A stretch of 64,000 bases of DNA, taken from Methanobacteriota archaeon (lineage in GTDB: Archaea; Halobacteriota; Methanomicrobia; Methanomicrobiales; Methanomicrobiaceae). Below the pieces are notes generated by a model that worked only from the letters and a program-made list of their open reading frames with translations, had not been told where the DNA came from and ran no database searches. The position numbers and the translations under genes are program-made. This document shows, piece by piece, positions 8,549 to 17,699 of this stretch (the stretch's first letter is position 1; each line of letters begins with the position of its first letter). Location of the stretch: the NCBI GenBank assembly GCA_016841665.1, contig JAENYT010000002.1, forward strand, positions 142,594-206,593, in the 5' to 3' direction.

Positions 8549-8735
8549 AGCGGGAAAAAAGTGGGTGTATGAGGGATTATGGGTTTCGGCATCACCGCTC
8601 CGACATGCGCCACTCCTCTCCTGCATCGATACCCGCGGCGGCTGCCCGGAATCCCTGTGATGCATGTCCCTCCCTCGTGTGGGATGGTGCCGGGAAATTG
8701 CGCCACCATGTGGGCGCTTGCGGGTATGTCGTTCA

Positions 8736-8766
8736 ATTAACCAGAATATGGGAGATATAATATATC
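8736..8766 (+). promoter_or_regulatory. Promoter of the tup operon
   Basis: A near-palindromic TATA tract GATATAATATATCC (about 8753-8766) is centred about 32 bp upstream of the tupA ATG, so the mRNA is leaderless or nearly so. An ATTAAC element at 8736-8741 precedes it, similar to elements upstream of the other Mo/W binding-protein genes. The site is inferred from composition and spacing. Confidence 0.5.
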
Positions 8767-8790
8767 CTGGATAATACATCTCTCCCCTGT

Positions 8791-9774
8791 ATGTCAAGCG
8801 GTACGAAACTCCTGACACTGTCGCTCGCGGCCATCCTCGCACTCGGCATCTGCCTTGCGGGATGCACCGGGACAGAAACCCCGGATGGCCAGGCGATACC
8901 GAATGAAACAGCAACCGAAACGGCAGCGCCTCCCTCCGGCGGGGCGGTACTGAGGATCGCCACGACGACAAGCCTGTACGATACCGGGCTTTTAGATATG
9001 ATCGAGGACACGTATGAAGCAGAGACCGGTGTGGATCTCCTGATCTCCTCGCAGGGAACCGGGAAAGCGATTGAACTGGCGACACGCTGTGATGTGGATA
9101 TCCTCTTAGTGCACTCTCCCTCCCAGGAGCAGGCATTTATGGATGCGGGCTACGGGGTCAACCACCGGTGCATCGCCTACAACTTCTTCCAGATTGTAGG
9201 CCCCGAGGCCGACCCGGCAGGCATCGCCGGCATGGACCCGGTTGAGGGATTCAGGGTGCTCTATGAGAAAGGCACGGCCGGCGAGCCGGGTGTGCTGTTC
9301 GTCTCCCGCGGCGACAATTCGGGCACGCACTCCAAGGAGAAAACCCTCTGGGATATGGCCGGCTACGACTACGAGACCGAGGTGCAGGGATCCGGCGAAT
9401 GGTATATCGAAGCCGGCAAGGGCATGGGTGAGACGCTCGTGCTCGCAAGCGAAAAAGACGCCTATACACTGACCGATGAAGGCACGTTCCTTGCGTTCCA
9501 GACCGATCTGGTGCTCACCCCTATCATCGACCAGGGTGATGCGCTGCTGAACCGCTACAGTATCATCGCGGTGAATCCTGAACAATGCCCCAGTGTCAAC
9601 ATCGAGGAGGCCAACAACTTCATCGACTGGATCATCTCAGACGAGGGAAAGGGCCTGATCGGTTCATTTGGCGTGGAGGATTACGGAAAAGCGCTCTTCA
9701 CTCCGCTCTACCCCCCGGAGTGTACGGCATCCCCGTTCAACTGCACCTGTGCGGAATCGGTATCCAAGGCGTAA
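8791..9774 (+). CDS. tupA: Tungstate-type ABC transporter substrate-binding lipoprotein
   Basis: The 327-residue product has a lipoprotein signal (hydrophobic residues 6-24, lipobox LAGC with Cys25) and a Thr/Pro-rich linker. The binding domain has the TupA hallmarks TTTSLYDTG (58-66), SSQGTGKAIE, GDNSGTHSKE (173-182) and TLTDEGTF. TupA captures tungstate with high selectivity outside the cell and delivers it to TupB/TupC. The C-terminus has Cys pairs (PPECTASPFNCTC) that may form a disulfide. First gene of tupABC; the permease follows after 78 bp. Confidence 0.9.
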   Translation: MSSGTKLLTLSLAAILALGICLAGCTGTETPDGQAIPNETATETAAPPSGGAVLRIATTTSLYDTGLLDMIEDTYEAETGVDLLISSQGTGKAIELATRCDVDILLVHSPSQEQAFMDAGYGVNHRCIAYNFFQIVGPEADPAGIAGMDPVEGFRVLYEKGTAGEPGVLFVSRGDNSGTHSKEKTLWDMAGYDYETEVQGSGEWYIEAGKGMGETLVLASEKDAYTLTDEGTFLAFQTDLVLTPIIDQGDALLNRYSIIAVNPEQCPSVNIEEANNFIDWIISDEGKGLIGSFGVEDYGKALFTPLYPPECTASPFNCTCAESVSKA

Positions 9775-9852
9775 CCGGCCTCACCTGCAACAATTGGCGA
9801 GAGGCGATGGCGATGAAGAGAGGACATTCCGGCGGGAACCCCGGTATCAGGT

Positions 9853-10539
9853 ATGAATGAGATAGTTCAGGGATTCATCGAAGCGATCGAACTCATCTTA
9901 TCCCTCGATCCCGATGTGATAGAGATCACCGTACGGTCACTCTACGTCTCCCTCTCCGCCACCTTTTTTGCCTCCCTCGTTGCCCTTCCTCTGGGTGCAT
10001 ATATCTATTTCAATGAGTTCCGGGGAAAGCGGGCGGTCATCAACCTTCTCCAGACGCTCTACGCACTCCCCACGGTGATCGTCGGTCTGGCCGTCTTCCT
10101 GATGCTCTCCCGTTCAGGTCCCTTCGGGTTTCTGGGGATGCTCTTCACACCCCAGGGCATGATCGTCGCCCAGACAATCCTTATCATTCCGCTCATCACC
10201 GGGCTCACCGTTTCCGCGCTGAGCGGCATCGACCGGGAGATGCGCTACACCATCATTTCTCTGGGATCGAGCCAGCTGCAGTCGATCATCACCATTCTCA
10301 GGGAGGCGAGATTTGCCATACTGGCGGCGGTACTCCTGGGATTCGGCCGCGCCATCGCCGAGGTGGGAACGGTGATGCTGATCGGCGGCAACATCAGGGG
10401 TTTCACGCGTGTACTCACCACCGCCATCGCCCTCAACACCTCCATGGGGAATTTTTCCTTCTCGATCGCTCTCGGGATCATCCTGCTCGGGGTGGCGCTG
10501 GTGGTCAATGTCGTTCTCAATCTCGTCCAGGAGCGGTAG
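9853..10539 (+). CDS. tupB: Tungstate-type ABC transporter permease
   Basis: The 228-residue integral membrane protein has about five to six hydrophobic segments and the ABC permease EAA-like loop containing GRAIAEVGTVMLIGG near residues 163-177, which contacts the ATPase. It resembles the TupB/sulfate-type permease class. It lies between the binding protein and the ATPase gene, which starts 3 bp after its stop. Confidence 0.88.
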   Translation: MNEIVQGFIEAIELILSLDPDVIEITVRSLYVSLSATFFASLVALPLGAYIYFNEFRGKRAVINLLQTLYALPTVIVGLAVFLMLSRSGPFGFLGMLFTPQGMIVAQTILIIPLITGLTVSALSGIDREMRYTIISLGSSQLQSIITILREARFAILAAVLLGFGRAIAEVGTVMLIGGNIRGFTRVLTTAIALNTSMGNFSFSIALGIILLGVALVVNVVLNLVQER

Positions 10540-10542
10540 TCG

Positions 10543-11637
10543 ATGATCGAAGCGCAAAACATCACGAAAATCTATGGTGAGATGGAAGTCCTCCACGGCG
10601 TCGATCTCTCGGTCGGAGAGGGGGACATTATGGGGATCATCGGGCCGAGCGGATCAGGAAAAAGCACGTTTTTGCGCATCCTCGACCTTATCGAACCGCC
10701 GGACTCAGGAGACCTCTCTCTCTTCGATGTTAATGTGGTGAAGGAGCGGGACCGCGTGGTCGAGGTGCGGCGGCGGATGGGAATGCTCTTTCAAAAGCCC
10801 ATCGTCTTCAACACATCTGTCTACGAAAACGTCGCCCTCGGGTTGAAGTACCGGCATGTAGGCAAGAATGAGATCGACCGGAGCGTGAAGGAGCTGCTGG
10901 AGGAGGTCGGTCTCGCCCGCTACCTCCATAGCAATGCGAGAAATCTATCGGGCGGCGAGCAGCAACGCGTGTCCCTCGCACGAGTGCTCGTTACCGATCC
11001 CGAGATCCTCTTTCTGGACGAACCCACGGCAAATCTGGATCCAAAATCTTCGAAGACTATCGAACGGTTGGTCACGCGCATGAACCGGGACCGGGGGATG
11101 ACCGTGGTGATGAACACCCACGATATGCTCCAGGGACAGCGCGTTGCGCAACGCATCGGGGTGATGATCGGGGGCGATATCCTCCAGGTTGGCAGTCCCC
11201 GGGAGATATTCTACGCCCCCGAAAGCACGAAAATAGCCAATTTCGTGGGAGTCGACAACATCCACGACGGGAAAGTCCTGAGGAGGGAACACCAGATCAC
11301 CGCAGTCGAGGTGGCCGGGACCATCCTCTATGTCGGGGAGTCCCCCCCGGAACAAAGTGACCGTGTCAAGGTCATCTTCAGGGGTGAGGATGTAACCCTC
11401 GGTATCGGAAAAACCGCGCAGACGAGTGCCCGGAACATCCTCAACGGCACCATCGCTGAGATTTCAGATATTGCCCCCTTCGTGCATATAAAGGTCGACT
11501 GCGGATTTCCGGTGAGTGCGCTGGTCACCGTGCGTTCGGCGGAGGAAATGGATCTTTCAGAGGGCAAGCCGGCCTGGGTGTCCATCAAAGCAAGTGCGCT
11601 GCACTTGATTGCCGAATCGGAGGAGAGCGAGGGATAA
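10543..11637 (+). CDS. tupC: Tungstate-type ABC transporter ATPase with C-terminal TOBE-like domain
   Basis: The 364-residue protein has Walker A GPSGSGKST, signature LSGGEQQRVSLA, Walker B ILFLDEPTANLDP and the H-loop NTHD. After about residue 235 comes a TOBE/Mop-like extension with GEDVTLG and SARNILNGTI, shared in pattern with the two other Mo/W ATPases in this window. Such domains bind oxyanions in related ModC/WtpC proteins and can shut down import. Coupled to tupB by a 3-bp gap. Confidence 0.9.
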   Translation: MIEAQNITKIYGEMEVLHGVDLSVGEGDIMGIIGPSGSGKSTFLRILDLIEPPDSGDLSLFDVNVVKERDRVVEVRRRMGMLFQKPIVFNTSVYENVALGLKYRHVGKNEIDRSVKELLEEVGLARYLHSNARNLSGGEQQRVSLARVLVTDPEILFLDEPTANLDPKSSKTIERLVTRMNRDRGMTVVMNTHDMLQGQRVAQRIGVMIGGDILQVGSPREIFYAPESTKIANFVGVDNIHDGKVLRREHQITAVEVAGTILYVGESPPEQSDRVKVIFRGEDVTLGIGKTAQTSARNILNGTIAEISDIAPFVHIKVDCGFPVSALVTVRSAEEMDLSEGKPAWVSIKASALHLIAESEESEG

Positions 11638-11677
11638 ACAACCATACTCTTTTCTTGCATAGGGGTATTGTAGGGAG

Positions 11678-12493
11678 ATGGGTAACATGACTCACAGGCG
11701 AGATCTCGATTCAAAACTCAAGGGCGAATCACTGGTGAGGAAGGGGCTCCTGAAACGATACATGGGCCGGGCTCAGCTGAGGATCGCTCCTGATCTCAAT
11801 ATCATCAAGATTGGGGGCCACGGGATTATCGATTACGGCGCGCCCGTCGTCAAACCGCTTGCCGAAGAGATCGGTACACTTTCGAAGGAGTACAAAATGC
11901 TGGTGGTGACCGGCGGCGGGGTGAGGGTCCGGCATATCCTGGATATCGGCCTCGACCTTGATATGCCGACCGGGGTTCTCGCCGAACTTGCCGGAAAGAT
12001 CAGCGAGCAGAATGCAATCATGATAGCGGTCCTCCTCTCGAAGTACGGCGGCATGCGGATCCATACCGCTGACCTGCTCGACATCCCCATGCTGCTGCGG
12101 ATGGGGCTCCTTCCGGTCACCCACGGAACACCCCCCTACGGGCTCTACGAGTACCCCCCCGAGATAGGGATGATCCCTCCCCACCGCACCGACACCGGTG
12201 CGTTTCTCGCCGCAGAGGTGCTGGGCGCACGGTCCTGCATCCTCGTCAAGAACGTGGACGGGCTGTTTACGGAAAACCCCATTGAGAATCCCGATGCGGA
12301 ACTGATCCGGGATATCAAGGCGCAGGAGCTCCTCGACATGAATCTGGAGGATATGGTGCTGGAGGACAAGGTAGTGGAGCTCCTCCGTGATGCAAAGAAC
12401 GTCACCGAGGTCAGGATCATCAACGGTCACAAGCCGGGGATGCTCGAGAAAGGGCTGAAAGGGGAAAATCCCGGGACGATAATACGGAAATAG
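11678..12493 (+). CDS. Molybdenum/tungsten storage protein-like amino-acid-kinase-fold protein
   Basis: The 271-residue protein has the UMP-kinase/amino-acid-kinase fold: KIGGHGIIDYG (phosphate-binding start), VVTGGGVRVRH and LVKNVDGLFT. Its N-terminal extension and its end, with INGHKPGMLEKGLKGE and GTIIRK, resemble the Mo storage protein subunits MosA/MosB of nitrogen-fixing bacteria rather than PyrH. Those proteins use ATP to pack polyoxomolybdate or tungstate inside a hexameric cage. It begins 40 bp after tupC and is followed by a second W/Mo transporter, which strongly supports a metal-storage or handling role. An alternative is an unrelated nucleotide or acyl kinase. There is a second in-frame ATG at 11687. 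Confidence 0.75.
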   Translation: MGNMTHRRDLDSKLKGESLVRKGLLKRYMGRAQLRIAPDLNIIKIGGHGIIDYGAPVVKPLAEEIGTLSKEYKMLVVTGGGVRVRHILDIGLDLDMPTGVLAELAGKISEQNAIMIAVLLSKYGGMRIHTADLLDIPMLLRMGLLPVTHGTPPYGLYEYPPEIGMIPPHRTDTGAFLAAEVLGARSCILVKNVDGLFTENPIENPDAELIRDIKAQELLDMNLEDMVLEDKVVELLRDAKNVTEVRIINGHKPGMLEKGLKGENPGTIIRK

Positions 12494-12607
12494 GCAGCAT
12501 TGACTTTTTCGAGCGTCCTTCTCCCCTGAATAGCCGCTTTGTCATCAGATTCTTGTTTCGGGGCTGAGGTAGCGAATGGACATCAGGCTTGTAAATTACA
12601 TTAAATT

Positions 12608-12641
12608 AACTTATTTAAGTTGTTAAGGACCGAAAATAAAG
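12608..12641 (+). promoter_or_regulatory. Palindrome and TATA box upstream of wtpA
   Basis: AACTTA-TT-TAAGTT (12608-12621) is a perfect inverted repeat. A TATA-like GAAAATAAAG follows at about 12632-12641, about 35 bp before the wtpA ATG. A regulator binding the palindrome would interfere with TBP/TFB assembly. The surrounding 178-bp gap is AT-rich and contains other TTAAC/GTTAA elements. Confidence 0.45.
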
Positions 12642-12671
12642 CCTTATGTAGGTTGACATAAATCTTTTTTC

Positions 12672-13739
12672 ATGAACCGTACGCATACTGTTCTTGTGCT
12701 TATCGCGATGCTCTGCACCGCAGTGTTTTTATGCGGCTGCACGGGCACAGAGCCCGATCAGGGGCAGCAGACCCCTGCAGCGACTGCAACGCCGACATCT
12801 GCGCCAGCGGAGCCGGCCACCCTTGTGGTCTTCCATGCCGGCAGCCTTGCCAGCCCCTTCGAGGCGCTGGAGGTGGAGTTTGAGGCTGCCTACCCGAATG
12901 TCGATGTGCAGCTCCATCCCGGCGGCAGCACGGCGATAGTCAAGGAGATCGTCGAGCTCGACAAGCATGCCGACGTCCTCGCCTCAGCGGATTACGCGCT
13001 CATCCCCACTCTCATGGTGCCTGATGATGCGACCTGGTATGTCACCTTCGCCAAGAATACCATGGTCCTGACCTACACCGACCAGAGTCTGTATGCCGAC
13101 GAGATCAATGCCGACAATTGGTACGAGATACTCGCCCGTGACAATGTGCGATGGGCGTTCTCCGACCCGAACATCGATCCCTGTGGCTACCGGACCCCTA
13201 TGGTCATCCAGCTCGCGGAACTCCACTATGGTGACGACCAGATCTTTGAGAACACCATCGGCGAGAACAGCAACATCACAGTGACCGAGCAGGATGGCGA
13301 GTACCTGATCAACTCCAATAACCCTGAGCCCAACGGACAGCTTTCCATCCGGCCTAAGAGTGTGGAGCTCGTGCAGATGGTGCAGTCCGGCGGTCTGGAC
13401 TACGCGTGGGAGTACCGCAGCGTGGCCGTCCAGAACGACCTGAAATTCGTGGAGCTTCCCGAAGCGATCGACCTCTCTTCGATCGAGTATGCCGACACCT
13501 ATGCACTGGTAAAGGAGGACTGTGGCGGCGGCATCAAGACTGCGAGCCCCATCGTCTACGGCGTTACCGTGCCCACGAACGCCGACAATCCCGACCTCGG
13601 TCTGGCATTTGTGGAGATGCTGATCGGCGAGACGGGACAGGGGATCATGGACGAGCAGGGCCAGCCCCCCATCATTCCTGCGGGAGGGTACCTCGAGGTT
13701 CCTGAAGACCTCAGCTCCCTTGTCGAACAGAAATCCTAA
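12672..13739 (+). CDS. wtpA: WtpA-type tungstate/molybdate-binding lipoprotein
   Basis: The 355-residue product has a lipoprotein signal with the lipobox Cys at 23 (FLCGC), a Thr/Ala/Pro linker, and the WtpA/ModA domain: FHAGSLASPF, PGGSTAIVKE, ADVLASADYALIP, SDPNIDPCGYR and YAWEYRSVA. This family binds tungstate and molybdate with octahedral coordination and very high affinity in archaea. First gene of wtpABC. The permease follows after a 108-bp gap that contains a small hairpin. Confidence 0.92.
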   Translation: MNRTHTVLVLIAMLCTAVFLCGCTGTEPDQGQQTPAATATPTSAPAEPATLVVFHAGSLASPFEALEVEFEAAYPNVDVQLHPGGSTAIVKEIVELDKHADVLASADYALIPTLMVPDDATWYVTFAKNTMVLTYTDQSLYADEINADNWYEILARDNVRWAFSDPNIDPCGYRTPMVIQLAELHYGDDQIFENTIGENSNITVTEQDGEYLINSNNPEPNGQLSIRPKSVELVQMVQSGGLDYAWEYRSVAVQNDLKFVELPEAIDLSSIEYADTYALVKEDCGGGIKTASPIVYGVTVPTNADNPDLGLAFVEMLIGETGQGIMDEQGQPPIIPAGGYLEVPEDLSSLVEQKS

Positions 13740-13746
13740 CTTTTTT

Positions 13747-13762
13747 CCGACTTCCCGGTCGG
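13747..13762 (+). terminator. Small hairpin between wtpA and wtpB
   Basis: CCGAC-TTCCCG-GTCGG directly follows a T6 run just past the wtpA stop. It may stabilise the 3' end of the binding-protein message or reduce read-through, giving more binding protein than permease. Only the stem is seen. Confidence 0.3.
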
Positions 13763-13847
13763 CGTGGAGACAGGATTGTCTGCCGGGCTGGGTATCGCCC
13801 GATTCGTATGGAAACAGTAACAATCCGATAACATTCAGAGATATACT

Positions 13848-14660
13848 ATGCGCACCAAGCACCGTCTTCCTGATCCCTGTCTGATCTCATTTTCCCTGAT
13901 CGGCGGACTGATCGTCGGGCTGACCGTGCTTGCCCTTCTCAATTTGGCGGTCAAAGAGCTCTCCGATATCCCGTTTCTCATCTCCACGGCATCGGACAGC
14001 GACGTGATCAATGCAATTGTGGTGACCATGGGGGCGGGGTTAAACGCAGTACTCATTCTCCTCATCATCGGCACCCCGCTCGCCTACGTCCTTGCACGCA
14101 CCGATTTTCGGGGAAAAGGCGTGGTGGAGAGTCTTGTGGACATCCCCATCATGTTGCCCCACACCATCGCCGGCATCCTCGTCTACCTCCTGTTCATGCG
14201 AAGAGGGCTCCTCGGGGCGCCGCTCTACGCGGCGGGGTTCACCTTTGAGGATGCCTATCCGGGCATCGTGATCGCCATGCTCTTTGTTTCGGCGCCGTAC
14301 TACATCAATTCGGTGCGGGAGGGATTTGAAAAGGTTCCCGTCCATCTGGAGAATGTGGCACGCACTCTGGGGGCGACCCGGTTCCAGACCTTCATGCGGG
14401 TCGTGCTGCCCCTGAGTGTCCGGCACATCTTCAACGGGAGCATCCTCGCCTGGGGGCGGGCGATCGGTGAGTTTGCCGCTATCATCATGATCGCCTACTA
14501 CCCCTTTGTGATCTCGACCCTCATCTACTACACCTTCACCACCAGCGGGATCAAGGCGAGCAGTGCTGTCGCTTTCGTGATGATCCTCGCCTGTTTTGCG
14601 GCGTTCATAATCTTGCGCCTTCTCACGCGCTACACGGGGAGGTACGATGATCGAGTTTGA
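13848..14660 (+). CDS. wtpB: WtpB-type tungstate/molybdate permease
   Basis: The 270-residue membrane protein has about six transmembrane segments. It has the permease motif PIMLPHTIAGI near the middle and the EAA loop LAWGRAIGEFAAI. Its last 14 bp overlap the start of wtpC, showing translational coupling. It forms the channel of the WtpABC importer. Confidence 0.9.
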   Translation: MRTKHRLPDPCLISFSLIGGLIVGLTVLALLNLAVKELSDIPFLISTASDSDVINAIVVTMGAGLNAVLILLIIGTPLAYVLARTDFRGKGVVESLVDIPIMLPHTIAGILVYLLFMRRGLLGAPLYAAGFTFEDAYPGIVIAMLFVSAPYYINSVREGFEKVPVHLENVARTLGATRFQTFMRVVLPLSVRHIFNGSILAWGRAIGEFAAIIMIAYYPFVISTLIYYTFTTSGIKASSAVAFVMILACFAAFIILRLLTRYTGRYDDRV

Positions 14661-15726
14661 CCACGTCTCGCTGAGTCTGGGCACCTTCGCTCTCAGGGAC
14701 GTCTGCCTGAAGATCCGAAAAGGTGACTTCTACTTCATCCTCGGGCCTTCGGGTGCTGGAAAAACGGTGCTTCTCGAGGGTATCGCTGGTCTTCATTCGC
14801 CGCAGTCCGGGCATGTCCTTCTCCGCGGCGAGGATGTCACCGGCATTCCCCCCGAACGAAGGCAAATCGCTCTGGTCTACCAGGACTATTCCCTGTTTCC
14901 TCACATGAACGTTGCCAAGAATATCGCCTTCGGGCTGAAGATGCAAAAGGCCGACCGCCATACCATTGAAAGGCGGGTAGAAGAACTCCTCCGGGCCTTC
15001 GATATCGGCGGGCTCCGTGATCGCTGTCCCCTCACGCTCTCCGGCGGAGAGCAGCAGCGCGTGGCGATCGCCCGCGCTCTTGCCGTGGAACCCGACATCC
15101 TTCTTCTGGACGAGCCTTTTTCTGCCCTCGATCCGGTGAGCAAAGAGAAATTAATCGAAGATCTGCGGGAGATACACCGGACACGCGATCTCACCATCGT
15201 CCAGGTCACGCACGCCCGCGAGGAAGCGATGCGCCTTGCCACGCGGGTAGCGGTGATCATTGACGGTGTGCTTGTCGCTGAGGATGGTGCGGAGGAGATC
15301 TTCAACGCACCGGAGACCTGCGAACTGGCACGGTTTGTAGGCATTGAAAATATCCTTGAAGGCAGGATCGTGTCCAGCAGCGATCACGTTGTGAGGGTGG
15401 ATACGGGAGCTGCAACGATTATTGCTGTCTCAGACCTTTCTAAGGGAGAGGAGGTTGCCGCCTGCTTCCGGGCGGAAGATGTGACCCTTTCACTTCCCGG
15501 AAGCTCGCGATCAAGTGCCCGGAATACATTTGAGGGCACCATTACCGGGTTCACGCCGATGGGACCACTGATGAGGGTCTCGATAGACTGCGGATTTTCC
15601 CTCGAGGCCACGGTTCTCAGGGACACTGTGAAAGAGATGGGGCTCTCTCCCGGGTCGCGGGTCAGCGCTTCGGTCAAAGCGAGCATCATCCATATGACGG
15701 TGAGAACACGGGTGATAGGAGATTAG
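14647..15726 (+). CDS. wtpC: WtpC-type tungstate/molybdate transporter ATPase
   Basis: The 359-residue ABC ATPase has GPSGAGKTVLLEG (Walker A), LSGGEQQRVAIARAL, ILLLDEPFSALDP and VTHAREEA. Residues after about 230 form a TOBE-like regulatory domain (AEDVTLSLPGSSRSSARN). In the ModC/WtpC family this domain senses the imported oxyanion. Last gene of the wtp operon; a new promoter and binding-protein gene follow. Confidence 0.92.
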   Translation: MIEFDHVSLSLGTFALRDVCLKIRKGDFYFILGPSGAGKTVLLEGIAGLHSPQSGHVLLRGEDVTGIPPERRQIALVYQDYSLFPHMNVAKNIAFGLKMQKADRHTIERRVEELLRAFDIGGLRDRCPLTLSGGEQQRVAIARALAVEPDILLLDEPFSALDPVSKEKLIEDLREIHRTRDLTIVQVTHAREEAMRLATRVAVIIDGVLVAEDGAEEIFNAPETCELARFVGIENILEGRIVSSSDHVVRVDTGAATIIAVSDLSKGEEVAACFRAEDVTLSLPGSSRSSARNTFEGTITGFTPMGPLMRVSIDCGFSLEATVLRDTVKEMGLSPGSRVSASVKASIIHMTVRTRVIGD

Positions 15727-15774
15727 TTAACAAAGTTTAGTTAATTATTTTGATTTGTAAACTTCAAATATAAA
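15725..15774 (+). promoter_or_regulatory. Direct AGTTAA repeats and TATA box upstream of modA
   Basis: AGTTAA occurs at 15725-15730 and 15739-15744, then a TATA-like AAATATAAA at 15766-15774 about 35 bp before the ATG at 15807. The first repeat overlaps the wtpC stop codon. The repeats resemble elements upstream of the other Mo/W operons and may be operator half-sites. Confidence 0.4.
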
Positions 15775-15806
15775 CACTTAATTTGCGCGACTTTGAATGC
15801 TGGATT

Positions 15807-16655
15807 ATGAAGAGGTTACTTTCCATTGTCTTCATCGGATTGATGGTGTGTACGGCGCTCTTTGCCTGCGGATGCACCGAATCGCAACCGTCCGCCCCCG
15901 CCACCCCGGTGGGAACACAGACGCCCTCCACAACCGCGACACCGGTCGCAGACACCGGCGAATCCCTCCTGGTATACTGCGGTGCGGGACTGCGGGAGCC
16001 CATGGACGAGATCGCTGAAGTATTCAGGGCGCAGGAGGGGATCACCATTGAGTATACCTATGGCGGTTCCGCCCAGCTCCTGAGCCAGATCGAGCTCTAC
16101 CAGAACGGTGATGCCTACATGCCCGGGGCGAAATCGTACATCGATTCGGCCATCGAGAAGGGCTTCGTGGACAAGACCGAGAAGGTGGTCTACCACGTGC
16201 TGACTATGGTGGTGCCCAAGGGCAACCCGGCTAATATCCAGACGGTAAAAGATCTCGCCAAATCCGGTGTCCGCGTGGCTATCGGTGAGCCCAGCGGCCC
16301 TGCCGTCGGCCAGGCGGCTAAAAAGATGCTTGAGCAGGATGGCCTGTGGGAGGCGGTCGATGCGAACTGTGTGGTGAAGTCGGGAACGGTCAACGAGCTT
16401 TTAGTCTACATCTCCATGAACCAGGCGGATGCCGCCATTATCTGGGAGGATCTCTACAACGAGGAGAGCATGGAACTGGTCGACATCCCCATGGAAGAGG
16501 GCTTTGTCAAAGTCATCCCCATCGGGACGCTCACCTTCTCCGAGAACCCTGAAAATGCCGAGAAATTCATGCATTTCGTGGCTTCGGATGAAGGAAAGGC
16601 GATCTTCGAGAAGCACGGCTTCACCACCTACCCTGATGACGTGTACGGCATGTAA
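15807..16655 (+). CDS. modA: ModA-type molybdate-binding lipoprotein, copy 1
   Basis: The ATG at 15807 gives 282 residues with a lipoprotein signal and lipobox Cys23 (FACGC); an upstream TTG would add eight residues that spoil the signal peptide. The mature domain has YCGAGLREPMDEIA, YGGSAQLLSQIE, MPGAKSYID, VVPKGNPANIQ, GTVNELLVY and AAIIWEDL, the pattern of molybdate/oxyanion-binding proteins. It is followed by a second, similar binding-protein gene, and only then by one permease/ATPase pair. Molybdate versus tungstate preference cannot be read from the sequence. Confidence 0.85.
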   Translation: MKRLLSIVFIGLMVCTALFACGCTESQPSAPATPVGTQTPSTTATPVADTGESLLVYCGAGLREPMDEIAEVFRAQEGITIEYTYGGSAQLLSQIELYQNGDAYMPGAKSYIDSAIEKGFVDKTEKVVYHVLTMVVPKGNPANIQTVKDLAKSGVRVAIGEPSGPAVGQAAKKMLEQDGLWEAVDANCVVKSGTVNELLVYISMNQADAAIIWEDLYNEESMELVDIPMEEGFVKVIPIGTLTFSENPENAEKFMHFVASDEGKAIFEKHGFTTYPDDVYGM

Positions 16656-16799
16656 GAGGCCGGTGCATTCCATTTTTTCCATTTTCTGTGTCGAATTGCC
16701 CCTTCTGGACGCGCTGTAAATGTAATCTGATTAACATTATACTCATATCGCAGAATAAGATAAACACTGTTAATTATTATCGAATATCAAGGTATGGTG

Positions 16800-17627
16800 A
16801 TGAAACGTACATTCATTGGCATTTTTACTATCCTTGTTCTCTGCGCTGCATTTTTTGCGGTCGGATGCACCACCGCCCAGAACAGCGTAGGAACCGCGAA
16901 CGCGGCCGGGCAGACCGCAGAAGAAGCCCATTCGATCATGATCTATTGCGGTGCCGGAATGCGCGAACCCATGGAGGATATTGCAACGCTCTACGAGGAG
17001 CGGTACGGTGTCCGGGTGAACTACAACTTCGCCGGGTCGGCCAACCTGCTCTCCCAGATGGAGCTGACCGGCATGGGTGATGTCTATATGCCCGGTGCCA
17101 CCTACTACTTCGATGCGGCGCGCGAGAAGGGCTTTGTGAGCGAGGAACGTCTTGTTGCCTACCACGTACCCCTCATCGCCGTGCCGAAGGGCAATCCTGC
17201 GGGTATCACCTGCCTTGCCGATCTGACCAACCCCGGCGTTGAGGTCGAACTCGGCGACCCGGATGCCTGCGCCATCGGGAAGCTCTCGAACTCGCTGCTG
17301 GAGAAGAACGGTATCAAGGAAGAGGTGTTTGCGAATGTGCAGTCCCGCAGTGCCACGGTAAACGAACTTCTCGTGCACGTGTCCATGGGGGTCGCCGATG
17401 CTGCCATCATCTGGGAGGACCTTTTCGAGGACGAGAAGATGGACGCCATCGCCATTCCAAAGGAGCAGAACATCGTCAAGGTTGTCCCCATCGGCGTGCT
17501 CACCTTTTCTGAGCACCCCGAAGACGCCCTTCATTTCGTCGAACTCGTGACTTCCGAGGAGGGCAAGGCAGTCTTCGAGCAGCACGGGTTTACCACCTAT
17601 CCAAACGAGTACTACGAAACTACCTGA
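16800..17627 (+). CDS. modA: ModA-type molybdate-binding lipoprotein, copy 2
   Basis: The ATG at 16800 follows GGTG and places the lipobox Cys at residue 23 exactly as in copy 1; an ATG at 16794 is also possible. The mature part has YCGAGMREPMEDIA, FAGSANLLSQME, MPGATYYFD, VPKGNPAGI, ATVNELLVHVS and AIIWEDLFE, clearly paralogous to the preceding protein (275 residues). It starts the cluster modA-trmO-like-modB-modC. GTTAAT and ATTAAC elements at 16730 and 16769 lie upstream. Confidence 0.85.
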   Translation: MKRTFIGIFTILVLCAAFFAVGCTTAQNSVGTANAAGQTAEEAHSIMIYCGAGMREPMEDIATLYEERYGVRVNYNFAGSANLLSQMELTGMGDVYMPGATYYFDAAREKGFVSEERLVAYHVPLIAVPKGNPAGITCLADLTNPGVEVELGDPDACAIGKLSNSLLEKNGIKEEVFANVQSRSATVNELLVHVSMGVADAAIIWEDLFEDEKMDAIAIPKEQNIVKVVPIGVLTFSEHPEDALHFVELVTSEEGKAVFEQHGFTTYPNEYYETT

Positions 17628-17699
17628 ACAGGGAACCCCGGAGCGCATATCATGAACGAATACACTAAAGGAATTTCGCCTGAAGGAGGCTCGGAAATT

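Noticed and set aside
8549..9136. N-terminal extension of hisD by 196 residues
   Set aside because: The extension is unlike HisD, overlaps tupA on the other strand and the ATG at 8548 gives the family length.
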